From positions 1-37,172 of the forward strand of contig JAJZRJ010000025.1 of the NCBI GenBank assembly GCA_021802775.1: a stretch of 37,172 nucleotides of DNA. The letters are read 5' to 3'. The translations under genes and the position numbers were made by a program. Shown here piece after piece: positions 1 to 8,389 of the stretch. The first letter of the stretch is position 1; the number at the start of each line of letters is the position of its first letter. The stretch comes from Deltaproteobacteria bacterium. Its GTDB lineage: Bacteria; Desulfobacterota; Desulfobulbia; Desulfobulbales; Desulfurivibrionaceae. The notes under the pieces are model-generated. The model was given only the letters and a program-made list of their open reading frames with translations. It made no database searches and had not been told where the DNA came from.

Positions 1-366
1 TCCAGTTTGATCTCTATCGCTTCCCAACCATATGGTCAGGTCACTATTCGCTAAAAACTCGTCCTGCTTTGCCCCAGGACCGGGCGGGCCCATCTCGTTA
101 CTCTACCCAGTTCTCAAAGATCGCTTGGTATCTGCCGTCGAGGGCAGCTTCACTCTCCCGTGCTTGGGAGAGCGCTAAAGTAGCCGAAGTGAGAGGGAGA
201 GTCAACGGTAATTTTGCGATCCGCAAAGAAAAAAACCGGCCACCACCTAACACCTCAACATTACGCTACAAAAACATCTCGCCATTCCCTGTACCAAAGG
301 GCATTGCTCCGATATAATGAATATGTCCCAAGCCCCTCTCCCGCCATCTTGCCAGCGAGGTGCGCC
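1..366. other. Gene-less left edge with a series of short hairpins
   Basis: I see no convincing coding region here. Four short inverted repeats occur in series: GTCCTG/CAGGAC (61-66/75-80), CTGCC/GGCAG (132-136/143-147), CTCTCCC/GGGAGAG (153-159/166-172) and TTTGCG/CGCAAA (213-218/222-227). The left arm of the third (152-159) can also pair with GGGAGAGT at 195-202, so two mutually exclusive folds are possible. A TATAAT hexamer lies at 313-318, but no good -35 box stands 16-18 bases upstream, so it is only a weak promoter candidate for the radical SAM gene starting at 367. Whether the stretch is a leader, a degraded repeat or the tail of something outside the window cannot be decided. Confidence 0.4.
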
Positions 367-1386
367 ATGCAGGAAGCTCGATTTTACCGGATTCACGACG
401 CGGAAAAACACCAGGTGCGTTGCCACCTCTGCGCCCACAACTGCATCATCAACAACGGCAAACGCGGCTTTTGCCAGGTACGGGAGAACCGCAAGGGTAC
501 CCTGTACTCTCTCAACTACGGCCGGCTGATCAGCGAGAATATCGACCCCATCGAGAAGAAGCCGATTTTCCACCTGCTGCCCGGTTCGCTCTCCTTCTCG
601 ATTGCCACGGTGGGCTGCAACTTCCGCTGCAAGCACTGCCAGAACTACGAGATTTCCCAATACCCGCGCCTCTACGGCGGCGAGATCGCCGGCACCATGC
701 GCACCCCGGCGGAGGTGGTGGCCGCGGCCAAGGAGGCTGGCTGCCAGAGCATCAGCTACACCTACGTGGAACCGACCATCTTCTACGAATTCGCCTACGA
801 CTGCGCCCAACTCGCCCATGCCGAGGGCATCAGGAACATCTTTGTCTCCAACGGCTACACCGGCTCCGCGGCCACCCGCGAACTGGCGCCGATTCTTGCC
901 GCCAACAACATCGACCTCAAGGCCTTCACCGACAAGTTCTACAAGGAGGTGTGCAGCGCCAAGCTCCAGCCGGTGCTGGACACCATCAGCCTCATGCACC
1001 AGCTCGGGGTGTGGGTGGAGGTGACCACCCTGATCATTCCGGGCTGGAACGACTCGGACGACGAACTGCGGGACATCGCCCGCTTCATTCACAGCCTCTC
1101 GCCGGAGACGCCGTGGCACGTCACCCGCTTCTGGCCGACCTACCAGATGACCGACCGTGCTCCCACCCCGCACGAGACCCTGCGCCGCGCCCGGGAGATC
1201 GGCCTCAATACCGGGCTCAAGTACGTCTATGTAGGCAACATCCCGGACGTGGCCGGCGAAAACACCTACTGCCCCCAGTGCGGCAAGACCGTGATCGAGC
1301 GGAGCGGCTTCAGCATCCTCGCCAACCGCCTCGACCATGGCCACTGCCCGGCTTGCAAGGGCAAGGTTGCCGGCGTTTGGGAGTAG
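367..1386 (+). CDS. amrS: AmmeMemoRadiSam-system radical SAM enzyme
   Basis: A 339-residue radical SAM enzyme of the AmmeMemoRadiSam (AmrS) family. The cluster motif CNFRCKHCQ (C-x3-C-x2-C) sits near residue 84, within the canonical family context (VGCNFRCKHCQN). The N-terminal part has a CHLCAHNC pair and the C-terminus a CPQCGK...CPACKG zinc-ribbon-like pair, both usual in this family. The start at 367 is preferred over longer in-frame versions: the family begins just before this point and GCGAGG lies about seven bases upstream. The family is related to pyruvate formate-lyase activases and is often encoded with Memo-like and AMMECR1-like proteins. Neither is present here, so it is an orphan within the window. 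Its substrate is unknown. It ends 192 bases before the convergent pentapeptide gene. Confidence 0.9.
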   Translation: MQEARFYRIHDAEKHQVRCHLCAHNCIINNGKRGFCQVRENRKGTLYSLNYGRLISENIDPIEKKPIFHLLPGSLSFSIATVGCNFRCKHCQNYEISQYPRLYGGEIAGTMRTPAEVVAAAKEAGCQSISYTYVEPTIFYEFAYDCAQLAHAEGIRNIFVSNGYTGSAATRELAPILAANNIDLKAFTDKFYKEVCSAKLQPVLDTISLMHQLGVWVEVTTLIIPGWNDSDDELRDIARFIHSLSPETPWHVTRFWPTYQMTDRAPTPHETLRRAREIGLNTGLKYVYVGNIPDVAGENTYCPQCGKTVIERSGFSILANRLDHGHCPACKGKVAGVWE

Positions 1387-1436
1387 TCGGGCGTGGCATT
1401 CGCGGCCGAGCCCTCTACGCCGGCAGATGGAGCCGT

Positions 1437-1454
1437 GCCACCAGCGCAGGTGGC
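1437..1454. terminator. Hairpin between convergent genes
   Basis: A perfect six-base stem, GCCACC/GGTGGC, with a six-base loop lies between the convergent amrS and pentapeptide genes. Neither strand has a T-run after it, so it could slow polymerase but is not a classic intrinsic terminator. Confidence 0.3.
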
Positions 1455-1578
1455 GGCGGACCGTCAAGGCTTGCCACCCAGACCTGCTGATGTCACCACG
1501 GTATAACGATCAGATGACTTGCGTTGCAACGGCGGGGGCTTTTCGGCTGACCACTGCCAACGTGAAGCTGACGGCTCG

Positions 1579-4179
1579 CTACATCACCGCCGCGCCGTTT
1601 TCGGCCTTGGCCTCTACCCTGGGGCCGCCGGCGGGTTTGACCAGCAGTTGCTGCTGGCCGATGAGCTTCTTGTCGTGGAAGATCTGGACGACCCAGGTGC
1701 CTTCGATGTTCCGGGCATTGGCCGGGATGGTGTAAGACTCCAGCTGGTGCTGGCTGAACTTGACCTTCCTGCTCCTGGTCTGAATCACCTGGCCGCCGGG
1801 GGCAATCCATTTGATCTCGAGCGGCAGTTCGACATTGGCCGGCATGAAGTTCACCGAATAGAGCACGCCAAAGGTGGCGCCCGGCTTGCCGGGAATCTCC
1901 CGGGCGCCGGCAACGAACATCTGCAGCTTCACCATGTTCGCCTCGATGTCGGGGATGTTCTCAAAGGCCTTGCCGATGTCCGGCATAGCGGCGAACCGCT
2001 CCCGCACCAACCCCGCACCCTCCACATCCAGCCGCCAGATCTTGATATTCTTCGGCGGTTCGGCAGCCGGCGGTCCGGTAACGACCGCGGCGGTGCGCTG
2101 GCGCTCCGGCCCGGTCTCCTTGCGGTTGGTTTTGGCCAGCGCCTTGTCGAAGCCGGTGGCCGCGCGGATTTTCTTGGCCTTCTCCAGATTTTTCACGCTG
2201 TAGAGGGCGGCGCCGGAAAGATCAGCCCCCTCGAAGTTGGCGCGGTTCACTTCCGCATCGTTGAGGTTGGCGCCGGTGAGCCGCGCCCTGGTAAGATCGG
2301 CGTCGGTAAGGTTGGCCCAGCGCAGGTCAGCCTCGTCGAGATTCGCCTCGCGCAGATTGGCGTTGGTGAGATCGGCATTGGTCAAATCGACGTGGCGCAG
2401 ATCCGCCTTGGCCAAGTTGGCGTTGATCAGATTGGCGTTGCGCAGGTCGAAACTGGTGAGCTTCACGTCGGTAAAGACCGTGGCCTGGAGATTCTTAAAG
2501 GCAAGGCTGCCGGCGGTGAGATTGACGCCGGTAAGGTTCGCCTCTTTGAGGTCGGCGCTGCTCAAATCGGCGTCGGAGAGATCGGCGTTGGTCAGATTGG
2601 CCTTATTGAGGTAGGCGTGATTGAGCTTGGCCTTGGACAATTCCACCTCGCAGAGATCGGCGCCGGTGAGATTGGCGCTACTGAGATCGGCACCGGAAAG
2701 ATCGGCCTTGCGCAGCGAGACATTGGTGAGATTGGCATTCACCAGGGTAGCGCGGGACGAGAGATCGACCTCGGTGAGGTTGGCACCGGTGAGGTTGGCG
2801 CCGCCGAGGTTGGCCTTGGAGAGGTCGGCCTTGGCCAGATTGGCCGCGGTGAGATTCGCCTCGACAAAATTGGCACCGGAGAGATTCGCGCCGGTGAGAT
2901 TGGCCCGGGTAAGGTTGGCCCCCCGGTAATCGGCGTATTTGGAGGAGGCCCCGGTCAGATTGACGCTGTGCAGGTTGACCCGGACCAGCACCGTGCGGGT
3001 GAGGTCGGCGCCGGAAAGATCGGCGCCGGAAAGATCGGCATCAGCGAGCGATGACTCGCCCAGATCCACGCCCCGCAGGCTGGCACCGTAGAGGTTGGCC
3101 CCGGCCAGCTCCGCCTTGGCGAGGCGCACGGTATCGAGCTGCATGCGGCTCAAATCGGCCCGCGTCAGCTTGGCACCGGCCAGGTCGGCAGCGAGGATAT
3201 TGGTGGTGGTGAGGTTGGCGCCGGTGAGATTCGTTTCCTGCAAGACCGCCTCGGTAAAGTTGGCCTGGGTGAGGTTCGCCTTGGTAAGATCGGCCTGGCG
3301 CCAATCGCTTTGGGTACAGTCCGCCTCATGCAGCAGGACGCCGCCGGCGTTCGCCGCTTTGAGCTTGGCACCGGTGAGATTCGCGCGCGAGAGATCGGCA
3401 TTGACCAGATTGGCCCGGGAGAGGTCGGCGTGGTTGAGATCGGCCTTGGCCATCTTCGCCTCGCCAAGGTAGGCCCCTTCGAGATCGGCTTTACTGAGGT
3501 CGGCAAAGGTGAGGTCGGCCTGGCGCAGGTCGGCGCCGGAAAGATCCGCCCCTTGGAACCGCACGCCATTGAGGCCCGCCCGCTGGAAGTTGACCCCGCG
3601 CAGGTCCACCCCGGTAAAATCGACGGCCGAGAGATCGCGGCCGGAGAAATCGCGGCTGGTGGCGAGAATCCGCTGGACGTCGGCCAGGCCGGTGGGGTCT
3701 TTAAAGGCGGTTGCAGAACCGGTGAGCGGCGCCGGTTTGGGAATGGCGACCTTGGTCCACGGCAAATGGACGCGGTGGGTGGCGAGGTAGCCGGTGCCGC
3801 CGCCAACCCCCACGGCAAAGACCGCCAGCACAAGCAGCAGCACGCCCGCATAACCGCCGCTCTTTTTCTTGGCCCTGGCCGTCGGCGTCGAAGAAGCCGC
3901 CGCCTTTTCCGCCGGCGCCTCCTCGGCGTGGATCTGGCCGACGCTCCGGCACTTGGGGCACGGCACCCTGGTCCCCGCACGCGCCTTCTTGGGCACGGCC
4001 TGGTGGTGGCCGCAGCGGGTGCAGAGAAAATAGGCGCCGGTGGCAGGAGCCGGCGCGGCCGCACCTTTGCGCACAGTTACCGGCTTGCGGCACTGCGGGC
4101 ATGGCACGGTCTTGCCGATGTGTTCGGCTGCCACTGTTTTACTGTAACCACACTTGGCGCACTGAAATTTTGCAGACAT
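1579..4179 (-). CDS. Membrane-anchored zinc-ribbon/pentapeptide-repeat protein
   Basis: An 866-residue multidomain protein. Two N-terminal zinc ribbons are visible (C7, C10, C27, C30 and C53, C56, C74, C77). A lysine-rich stretch (about 103-107) precedes one membrane segment (about 110-133). A very long A(D/N)LxxA pentapeptide solenoid follows (about 178-665, nearly 100 repeats). A C-terminal domain (about 735-850) resembles DUF3859-type beta domains, but only weakly. Positive charge before the membrane segment suggests ribbons in the cytoplasm and solenoid plus C-domain in the periplasm. The start at 4179 is chosen because the first ribbon begins there; the longer 4257 start adds only low-complexity residues. 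No clear SD is seen. It is divergent from the PBP gene. The function is unknown; a scaffold role in the envelope is inference. The long rightward ORFs opposite it are shadows of the repeat. Confidence 0.85.
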   Translation of the reverse strand: MSAKFQCAKCGYSKTVAAEHIGKTVPCPQCRKPVTVRKGAAAPAPATGAYFLCTRCGHHQAVPKKARAGTRVPCPKCRSVGQIHAEEAPAEKAAASSTPTARAKKKSGGYAGVLLLVLAVFAVGVGGGTGYLATHRVHLPWTKVAIPKPAPLTGSATAFKDPTGLADVQRILATSRDFSGRDLSAVDFTGVDLRGVNFQRAGLNGVRFQGADLSGADLRQADLTFADLSKADLEGAYLGEAKMAKADLNHADLSRANLVNADLSRANLTGAKLKAANAGGVLLHEADCTQSDWRQADLTKANLTQANFTEAVLQETNLTGANLTTTNILAADLAGAKLTRADLSRMQLDTVRLAKAELAGANLYGASLRGVDLGESSLADADLSGADLSGADLTRTVLVRVNLHSVNLTGASSKYADYRGANLTRANLTGANLSGANFVEANLTAANLAKADLSKANLGGANLTGANLTEVDLSSRATLVNANLTNVSLRKADLSGADLSSANLTGADLCEVELSKAKLNHAYLNKANLTNADLSDADLSSADLKEANLTGVNLTAGSLAFKNLQATVFTDVKLTSFDLRNANLINANLAKADLRHVDLTNADLTNANLREANLDEADLRWANLTDADLTRARLTGANLNDAEVNRANFEGADLSGAALYSVKNLEKAKKIRAATGFDKALAKTNRKETGPERQRTAAVVTGPPAAEPPKNIKIWRLDVEGAGLVRERFAAMPDIGKAFENIPDIEANMVKLQMFVAGAREIPGKPGATFGVLYSVNFMPANVELPLEIKWIAPGGQVIQTRSRKVKFSQHQLESYTIPANARNIEGTWVVQIFHDKKLIGQQQLLVKPAGGPRVEAKAENGAAVM

Positions 4180-4280
4180 CGGTAAAGAGGCTCTCTCCCC
4201 TCCAGAGCGGCTCCATGCCCGGATCGCGGACGGGCTGCTGACCAAAACCATCCCCAAAACAGCCCGCTGGTTTCACTGCA

Positions 4281-4310
4281 ATTATCGGCACTCCCCGGCC
4301 CGAGCTTCAA
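4281..4310 (-). promoter_or_regulatory. Candidate sigma-70 promoter for the pentapeptide gene
   Basis: Reading leftward, TTGAAG (4305-4310) is followed after 18 bases by GATAAT (4281-4286). This lies about 100 bases upstream of the start codon at 4179. Five of six -10 positions match consensus. Confidence 0.45.
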
Positions 4311-4402
4311 TACTTTCCTCGGTCGGCAAGCAAATTCACCAGAGCCCCCGGCGGGACTCACCGGCAGCAGCCCTATCCGCGCCTTCTCCTCATGCTTTCC
4401 TG

Positions 4403-4430
4403 TTGTCTTCCCGATAAAGTCAGGTACAAT
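4403..4430 (+). promoter_or_regulatory. Candidate sigma-70 promoter for the PBP gene
   Basis: TTGTCT (4403-4408), a 16-base spacer and TACAAT (4425-4430) precede the strong SD at 4451 and the PBP start. Spacing and hexamers fit a sigma-70-type promoter. Confidence 0.5.
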
Positions 4431-4465
4431 AGGTGATGACGCATCTCAGCAAGGAGGGCTGCCGT

Positions 4466-4528
4466 TTGTTATTTTCCCGTTTTTTCATGCTCTTTTCAAC
4501 GAGAAAGATCGCGTTGCCCTGCGCCTGA
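4466..4528 (+). CDS. Possible 20-codon leader peptide ahead of the PBP
   Basis: TTG at 4466 lies eight bases after AAGGAGG (4451-4457), the only good SD upstream of the PBP. The frame runs 20 codons (an in-frame ATG is at 4487) and stops at TGA 4526-4528, 20 bases before the GTG at 4549. The PBP start itself has no SD. The short frame could therefore deliver ribosomes to it by reinitiation, or could be accidental. The encoded peptide is short, hydrophobic and basic, with no recognisable family. Confidence 0.25.
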   Translation: MLFSRFFMLFSTRKIALPCA

Positions 4529-4548
4529 CCACCTGCCGCCAATCCGTC

Positions 4549-7380
4549 GTGACCACCCCGAATCAGAAAAAGCCCCCGCAACCCGAAGTCCCGCCCAGCG
4601 GCGATCCGGAACGCAGGGGGCCGATCGACCCGAAGGAACAGGCCATCAAGTACAAGGCCTTCCGCCATATCTTCACGGAAAAGGAGATCGCCAAGGGGCT
4701 CGACGAAAAAACCATCATGAAGAAGCTCCGGCGGAGCAAAAGCCTCGCCGGCCGCTATCAGCAATACGTCGAGATGCTGGAGGAGGAGGGGCTCGGCAAC
4801 AAGCACCTCTATCCGTGGCACAACCCCTTCAACCGCTTTCTCTTCTGGATCGCCTATTGGTCCCCGAAGGTCGCCAAATGGGGGGGGCTTGCCTTGCTGG
4901 TCCTGATGGTGATCAACTACATCCCCGGCCCCACCCAGCACATCCTCGAGGTGGTCTTTGCCCGCGCCATCTACGATACCGCGCCGGTGGACCGGCTGCC
5001 CGACGATCTTGAGAACTACGCCCATTCGGCCCGGATCGTCGATGCCGGCGGGGCGGTGATCAAGTCGTACGGCAAGCGCCAGGTCACCCAGCCGATTCCA
5101 GCCAAGGTGCAGAAGGCGGTGCTCGCCTGCGAGGACCACTACCTGCTGCCGCACCCCAACAATCCATGGTACGTCAACGCCTTCCTCATCCACCCCGGCG
5201 TGAGCTGGCCCAACCTCTTCGGTGCGGTGCTCGATGTCTTCCGCGGCCAGACCCGCGGCGCCAGTACCATCGTCATGCAGAACGCCAAGAAGATCGTCGG
5301 CAACGCCGACCGCACCATTGCCAACAAGCTCGAGGAGATCATTCTCTCCTACATGATGGTCTCCAAGTTCGGCAAGGAGAAGAACCTCAACTTCTACGCC
5401 AATACCGTGCCGGTCGGAGCCAACATCTACGGCTTTCCCGAGGCGGCGGCCAGCTATTTCAAGAAGCCGCTGGCGGAACTCAACTATCAGCAACTGGTGT
5501 CGGTGGGCGCCTTCATCCCCAACCACCACCGGCAGATCGCCTTTTACGAGATCATCCGCGGCAAAAGCCTCGCTCAGCTCGATCCTGCCCTGGCCCGCCA
5601 CGCCCGCGAGGCCATGGGCAAAATCAACCTGGCGCTGACCCATCTATACAAGCTCGGCGAGATCAGCGAGGAGGAATACCGCAGCTGGTACCTGCGCGAC
5701 GAAGACGCGATCCGGCGCATCGGCTTCCGCGATTTCCGCTCACCCCTCTATGGCGAAGAGGAGTGGACCTCGTGGAACGTGATCAAGGAGGTCACCGGCC
5801 GCAATTATCGCATCAACGGCCGGGAGGTGAGCGGCACCGAGCTCATCCTCGACGAACGCGGCGACGTGGTGATCGAAACCGCGGTGGACCTCACCCTGGT
5901 GGAAAAAATCAAGGCGAGCATTGCCACCTACCTCGCCAGCCCCGGCTACCGCGAGGCCCTGCGCCGGAGCAACGCCGGCATGTGGCAACGTGACCGCGAA
6001 CAATATCTGGCCCGCAAGATCGAGCCGCCCTATACCGACTTCGAGAGCTACATGGAATTCCTCTACCAGCATCTCAACGTCGGCGTCATCGCCGTCAACC
6101 GGCAGGGCGAGGTGGTGGCTTACGTGGGCGGCAAGGAATTCCTCCAGCACAACCCGGACGAAGACTTCATCGCCACCGGCGAGAAGACGGAGAAGGCGGC
6201 CAAGGAAGAGGAGGACGTCAACAAAGTCATCATCGACCTGATGAACAAGAAGGCGAAAATCATCCCCTCCTCCTCCATCAAGCCGCTCATTGCCTATTTC
6301 GCCATGGAGGCCGGCGGCATCAAGATGGAGGACAACTTTGCCGACCGGCCGCTGGAATACAAATACCTGGCGGATGAAGGGCGGCAGGTGTGGATGCCCC
6401 GCAACTGGTATGATTATGACGGCGCCCACCCCATGGGCCGCATGTACAACCTGATGGAGGCGCAAGTCATCTCCATCAACACCATCTTCGCGCGGCTTTA
6501 CACAGACCGGCCGCTCCGCAACGCGATGCTCGCCGCCTTCGACGAGATCCACCTCGACTATAACCGGGAGGATGCCAAATACTGGCCCTTCGGCATCGGC
6601 GCCTTCAGCATCCCGGTGCAGCAGTGGCTCGGCGTCTACAACGCCTTCCTGGACGGCAACTATCGGGATCCCTCATTCGTCAAGCGCATCGTCGTCAACG
6701 GCAAGGTGATCTACCAGCGCGAAAACGACCAGGCCAACCTGCCCAAATCCTTCCTCGACGCAAAGAAGGTCCGCGACGAGGAGATGCAGGCGCTCTACGA
6801 GGTCTGCAATCGGGGCACCGCCTCCAGCATGAAGACGGAGTTCGCCTTCCACAAGAACCTTGTCTCCGGCAAGACCGGTACCGCGCCCAACGAGAAGTCG
6901 GCCCTCTTCATCAGCCATTTCAACCCCTACCGCGACCGCAGCCGCTATCCGGACCACACCATCACCATGCTGGTGACGGTCACCACCAACACCGGCGGCA
7001 ACAAGAGCGTGGGCGCCTCGGGGCTGGCGCCGGCCAAGATCGCCGGCATGGTCTACAACCATCTCTTCCAGAAGGAACTCCAGCAGATGATGGACCAGAA
7101 GATCGAAGGGGCCAAGCACACCGACACCCACTTCCGCAACAACCACGTCTACTGGGCCAATGTGAATCGCTACATGGACACCCTGATGCAGGACAAGTGC
7201 GGCAACGGCTTCATCCACGAAAACGTCCTCGGGGTGGACGGCTACGCCGAGGCGATGGACCAGATTCTGAACAGTACCAACCAGATCTACACCGGCCGCG
7301 ACAACATCTTCCAGCAGCTGGTCCAGTACTACTGCGACCAGGCCAAGGTGGTGAAGATGGGGGCGGGAGGCAGCCGCTGA
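4549..7380 (+). CDS. Class A penicillin-binding protein (transglycosylase/transpeptidase)
   Basis: A 943-residue bifunctional peptidoglycan synthase. A long charged cytoplasmic N-terminus (about 1-105) precedes one membrane helix (about 111-126). The GT51 glycosyltransferase domain (about 160-325) carries the catalytic-type Glu in ACEDHYLL (E195), RGASTIVMQ in place of the usual GGSTITQQ, and [12 protein letters not shown]. The transpeptidase domain has all three penicillin-binding motifs: SSIK (S575-K578), SIN (S642-N644) and KTG (K775-G777). It would polymerise and cross-link cell-wall glycan at the outer face of the inner membrane. The glycosyltransferase motifs depart from the PBP1a/1b/PbpC consensus, so no gene symbol is given. 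The GTG at 4549 is the only start in this frame before the first domain, but it lacks an SD. The frame is open upstream without ATG. Confidence 0.88.
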   Translation: MTTPNQKKPPQPEVPPSGDPERRGPIDPKEQAIKYKAFRHIFTEKEIAKGLDEKTIMKKLRRSKSLAGRYQQYVEMLEEEGLGNKHLYPWHNPFNRFLFWIAYWSPKVAKWGGLALLVLMVINYIPGPTQHILEVVFARAIYDTAPVDRLPDDLENYAHSARIVDAGGAVIKSYGKRQVTQPIPAKVQKAVLACEDHYLLPHPNNPWYVNAFLIHPGVSWPNLFGAVLDVFRGQTRGASTIVMQNAKKIVGNADRTIANKLEEIILSYMMVSKFGKEKNLNFYANTVPVGANIYGFPEAAASYFKKPLAELNYQQLVSVGAFIPNHHRQIAFYEIIRGKSLAQLDPALARHAREAMGKINLALTHLYKLGEISEEEYRSWYLRDEDAIRRIGFRDFRSPLYGEEEWTSWNVIKEVTGRNYRINGREVSGTELILDERGDVVIETAVDLTLVEKIKASIATYLASPGYREALRRSNAGMWQRDREQYLARKIEPPYTDFESYMEFLYQHLNVGVIAVNRQGEVVAYVGGKEFLQHNPDEDFIATGEKTEKAAKEEEDVNKVIIDLMNKKAKIIPSSSIKPLIAYFAMEAGGIKMEDNFADRPLEYKYLADEGRQVWMPRNWYDYDGAHPMGRMYNLMEAQVISINTIFARLYTDRPLRNAMLAAFDEIHLDYNREDAKYWPFGIGAFSIPVQQWLGVYNAFLDGNYRDPSFVKRIVVNGKVIYQRENDQANLPKSFLDAKKVRDEEMQALYEVCNRGTASSMKTEFAFHKNLVSGKTGTAPNEKSALFISHFNPYRDRSRYPDHTITMLVTVTTNTGGNKSVGASGLAPAKIAGMVYNHLFQKELQQMMDQKIEGAKHTDTHFRNNHVYWANVNRYMDTLMQDKCGNGFIHENVLGVDGYAEAMDQILNSTNQIYTGRDNIFQQLVQYYCDQAKVVKMGAGGSR

Positions 7381-7462
7381 CGCGGCTATTTCCCCATTTA
7401 CAAAGGGGAAGAGTCATGGCATAGTGGCAGCCGATTTACCGCAACGACACGATGGGGGAACC

Positions 7463-7969
<507 letters not shown>

Positions 7970-7990
7970 CAGCCCGCTTCCCGAAAACCA

Positions 7991-8031
7991 AAGCCCATGC
8001 AGCCACAGTTCTGGCGGCATGGGCTTTTTTT
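7991..8031 (+). terminator. Intrinsic terminator after the SEC-C gene
   Basis: A ten-base perfect stem (7991-8000 with 8017-8026) has a nested GCCA/TGGC pair in its loop and runs into seven Ts (8025-8031). It begins 21 bases after the SEC-C stop codon. This is the clearest rho-independent terminator in the window. Confidence 0.88.
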
Positions 8032-8073
8032 ATCGGTCACGCGGTCGGCGCCCCCACGGTCTTATTTTTTCCC

Positions 8074-8102
8074 TGGACAATCATTAAGCAAATGCTTAAG
8101 TA
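8074..8102 (+). promoter_or_regulatory. Candidate promoter with palindromic operator for fmdB-like gene
   Basis: TGGACA (8074-8079) and TAAGTA (8097-8102), 17 bases apart, precede the small zinc-ribbon gene. Between and overlapping them is a perfect inverted repeat, TTAAGCA-AA-TGCTTAA (8084-8099). It is placed where a bound repressor would block polymerase. The regulator is unknown. Confidence 0.4.
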
Positions 8103-8136
8103 TTAGTTCAACACCCGCATTATCGGAGGATATGCC

Positions 8137-8352
8137 ATGCCGATCTATGAATTTCGCTGCCAGGAGTGCAAGACCCTCTTCGAGACGCTGGTCTCCTCCT
8201 GCGACGGCGTCAAGGATGTCACCTGCAAAAAGTGCGGCAGTGCCAGGGTGGAGAAGACCATCTCCGCCAGCAGCTTCCGTATCGCCTCGTCCGGTAGTTC
8301 GATCCCGGCCGGCGCGCTCTCCGGCTGCTCGTCCAGATCGGGCTTTTCCTGA
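8137..8352 (+). CDS. FmdB-family zinc-ribbon protein
   Basis: A 71-residue protein of the FmdB/CxxC_CxxC_SSSS family. It starts MPIYEFRCQECKTLFE, has a second pair CKKCG near residue 32, then the typical serine-rich tail. The four cysteines form a rubredoxin-like zinc ribbon. FmdB was named as a putative regulator of formamidase expression, but most members have no tested role. GGAGG sits eight bases before the ATG. The gene stands alone between a terminator and a convergent U32 gene, with its own palindrome-containing promoter. The length is normal for the family. Confidence 0.88.
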   Translation: MPIYEFRCQECKTLFETLVSSCDGVKDVTCKKCGSARVEKTISASSFRIASSGSSIPAGALSGCSSRSGFS

Positions 8353-8365
8353 GCCTAAGCATGCA

Positions 8366-8384
8366 GACAGCCCGTGCGGCTGTC
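8366..8384. terminator. Hairpin between convergent fmdB-like and U32 genes
   Basis: GACAGCC (8366-8372) pairs with GGCTGTC (8378-8384) over a five-base loop, placed in the 37-base gap between two convergent stop codons. There is no T-run on either side, so bidirectional termination is only suggested. Confidence 0.35.
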
Positions 8385-8389
8385 CATGA

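Larger units (their letters stand above)
4180..4548. other. Divergent control region between pentapeptide protein and PBP
   Basis: A 369-base gene-free stretch separates two divergently read genes. It holds a candidate leftward promoter (4281-4310), a candidate rightward promoter (4403-4430), and a strong SD (AAGGAGG, 4451-4457) followed by a 20-codon reading frame (4466-4528). No larger gene is supported. Confidence 0.5.

Noticed and set aside
1519-3054. Long rightward ORF of glycine/isoleucine-rich repeats opposite the pentapeptide gene
   Set aside because: It is the complement of the repetitive pentapeptide codons, which keeps several frames open. It has no family match and no SD.
2200-3650. 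Tandem repeat or CRISPR-like array
   Set aside because: The regular 15-base periodicity is the coding pattern of pentapeptide repeats. There are no identical repeats with unique spacers.
7385-7412. Terminator after the PBP (TTCCCC with GGGGAA)
   Set aside because: The stem is short and AT-weak with no T-run. The SEC-C gene follows closely and the strong terminator lies after it.
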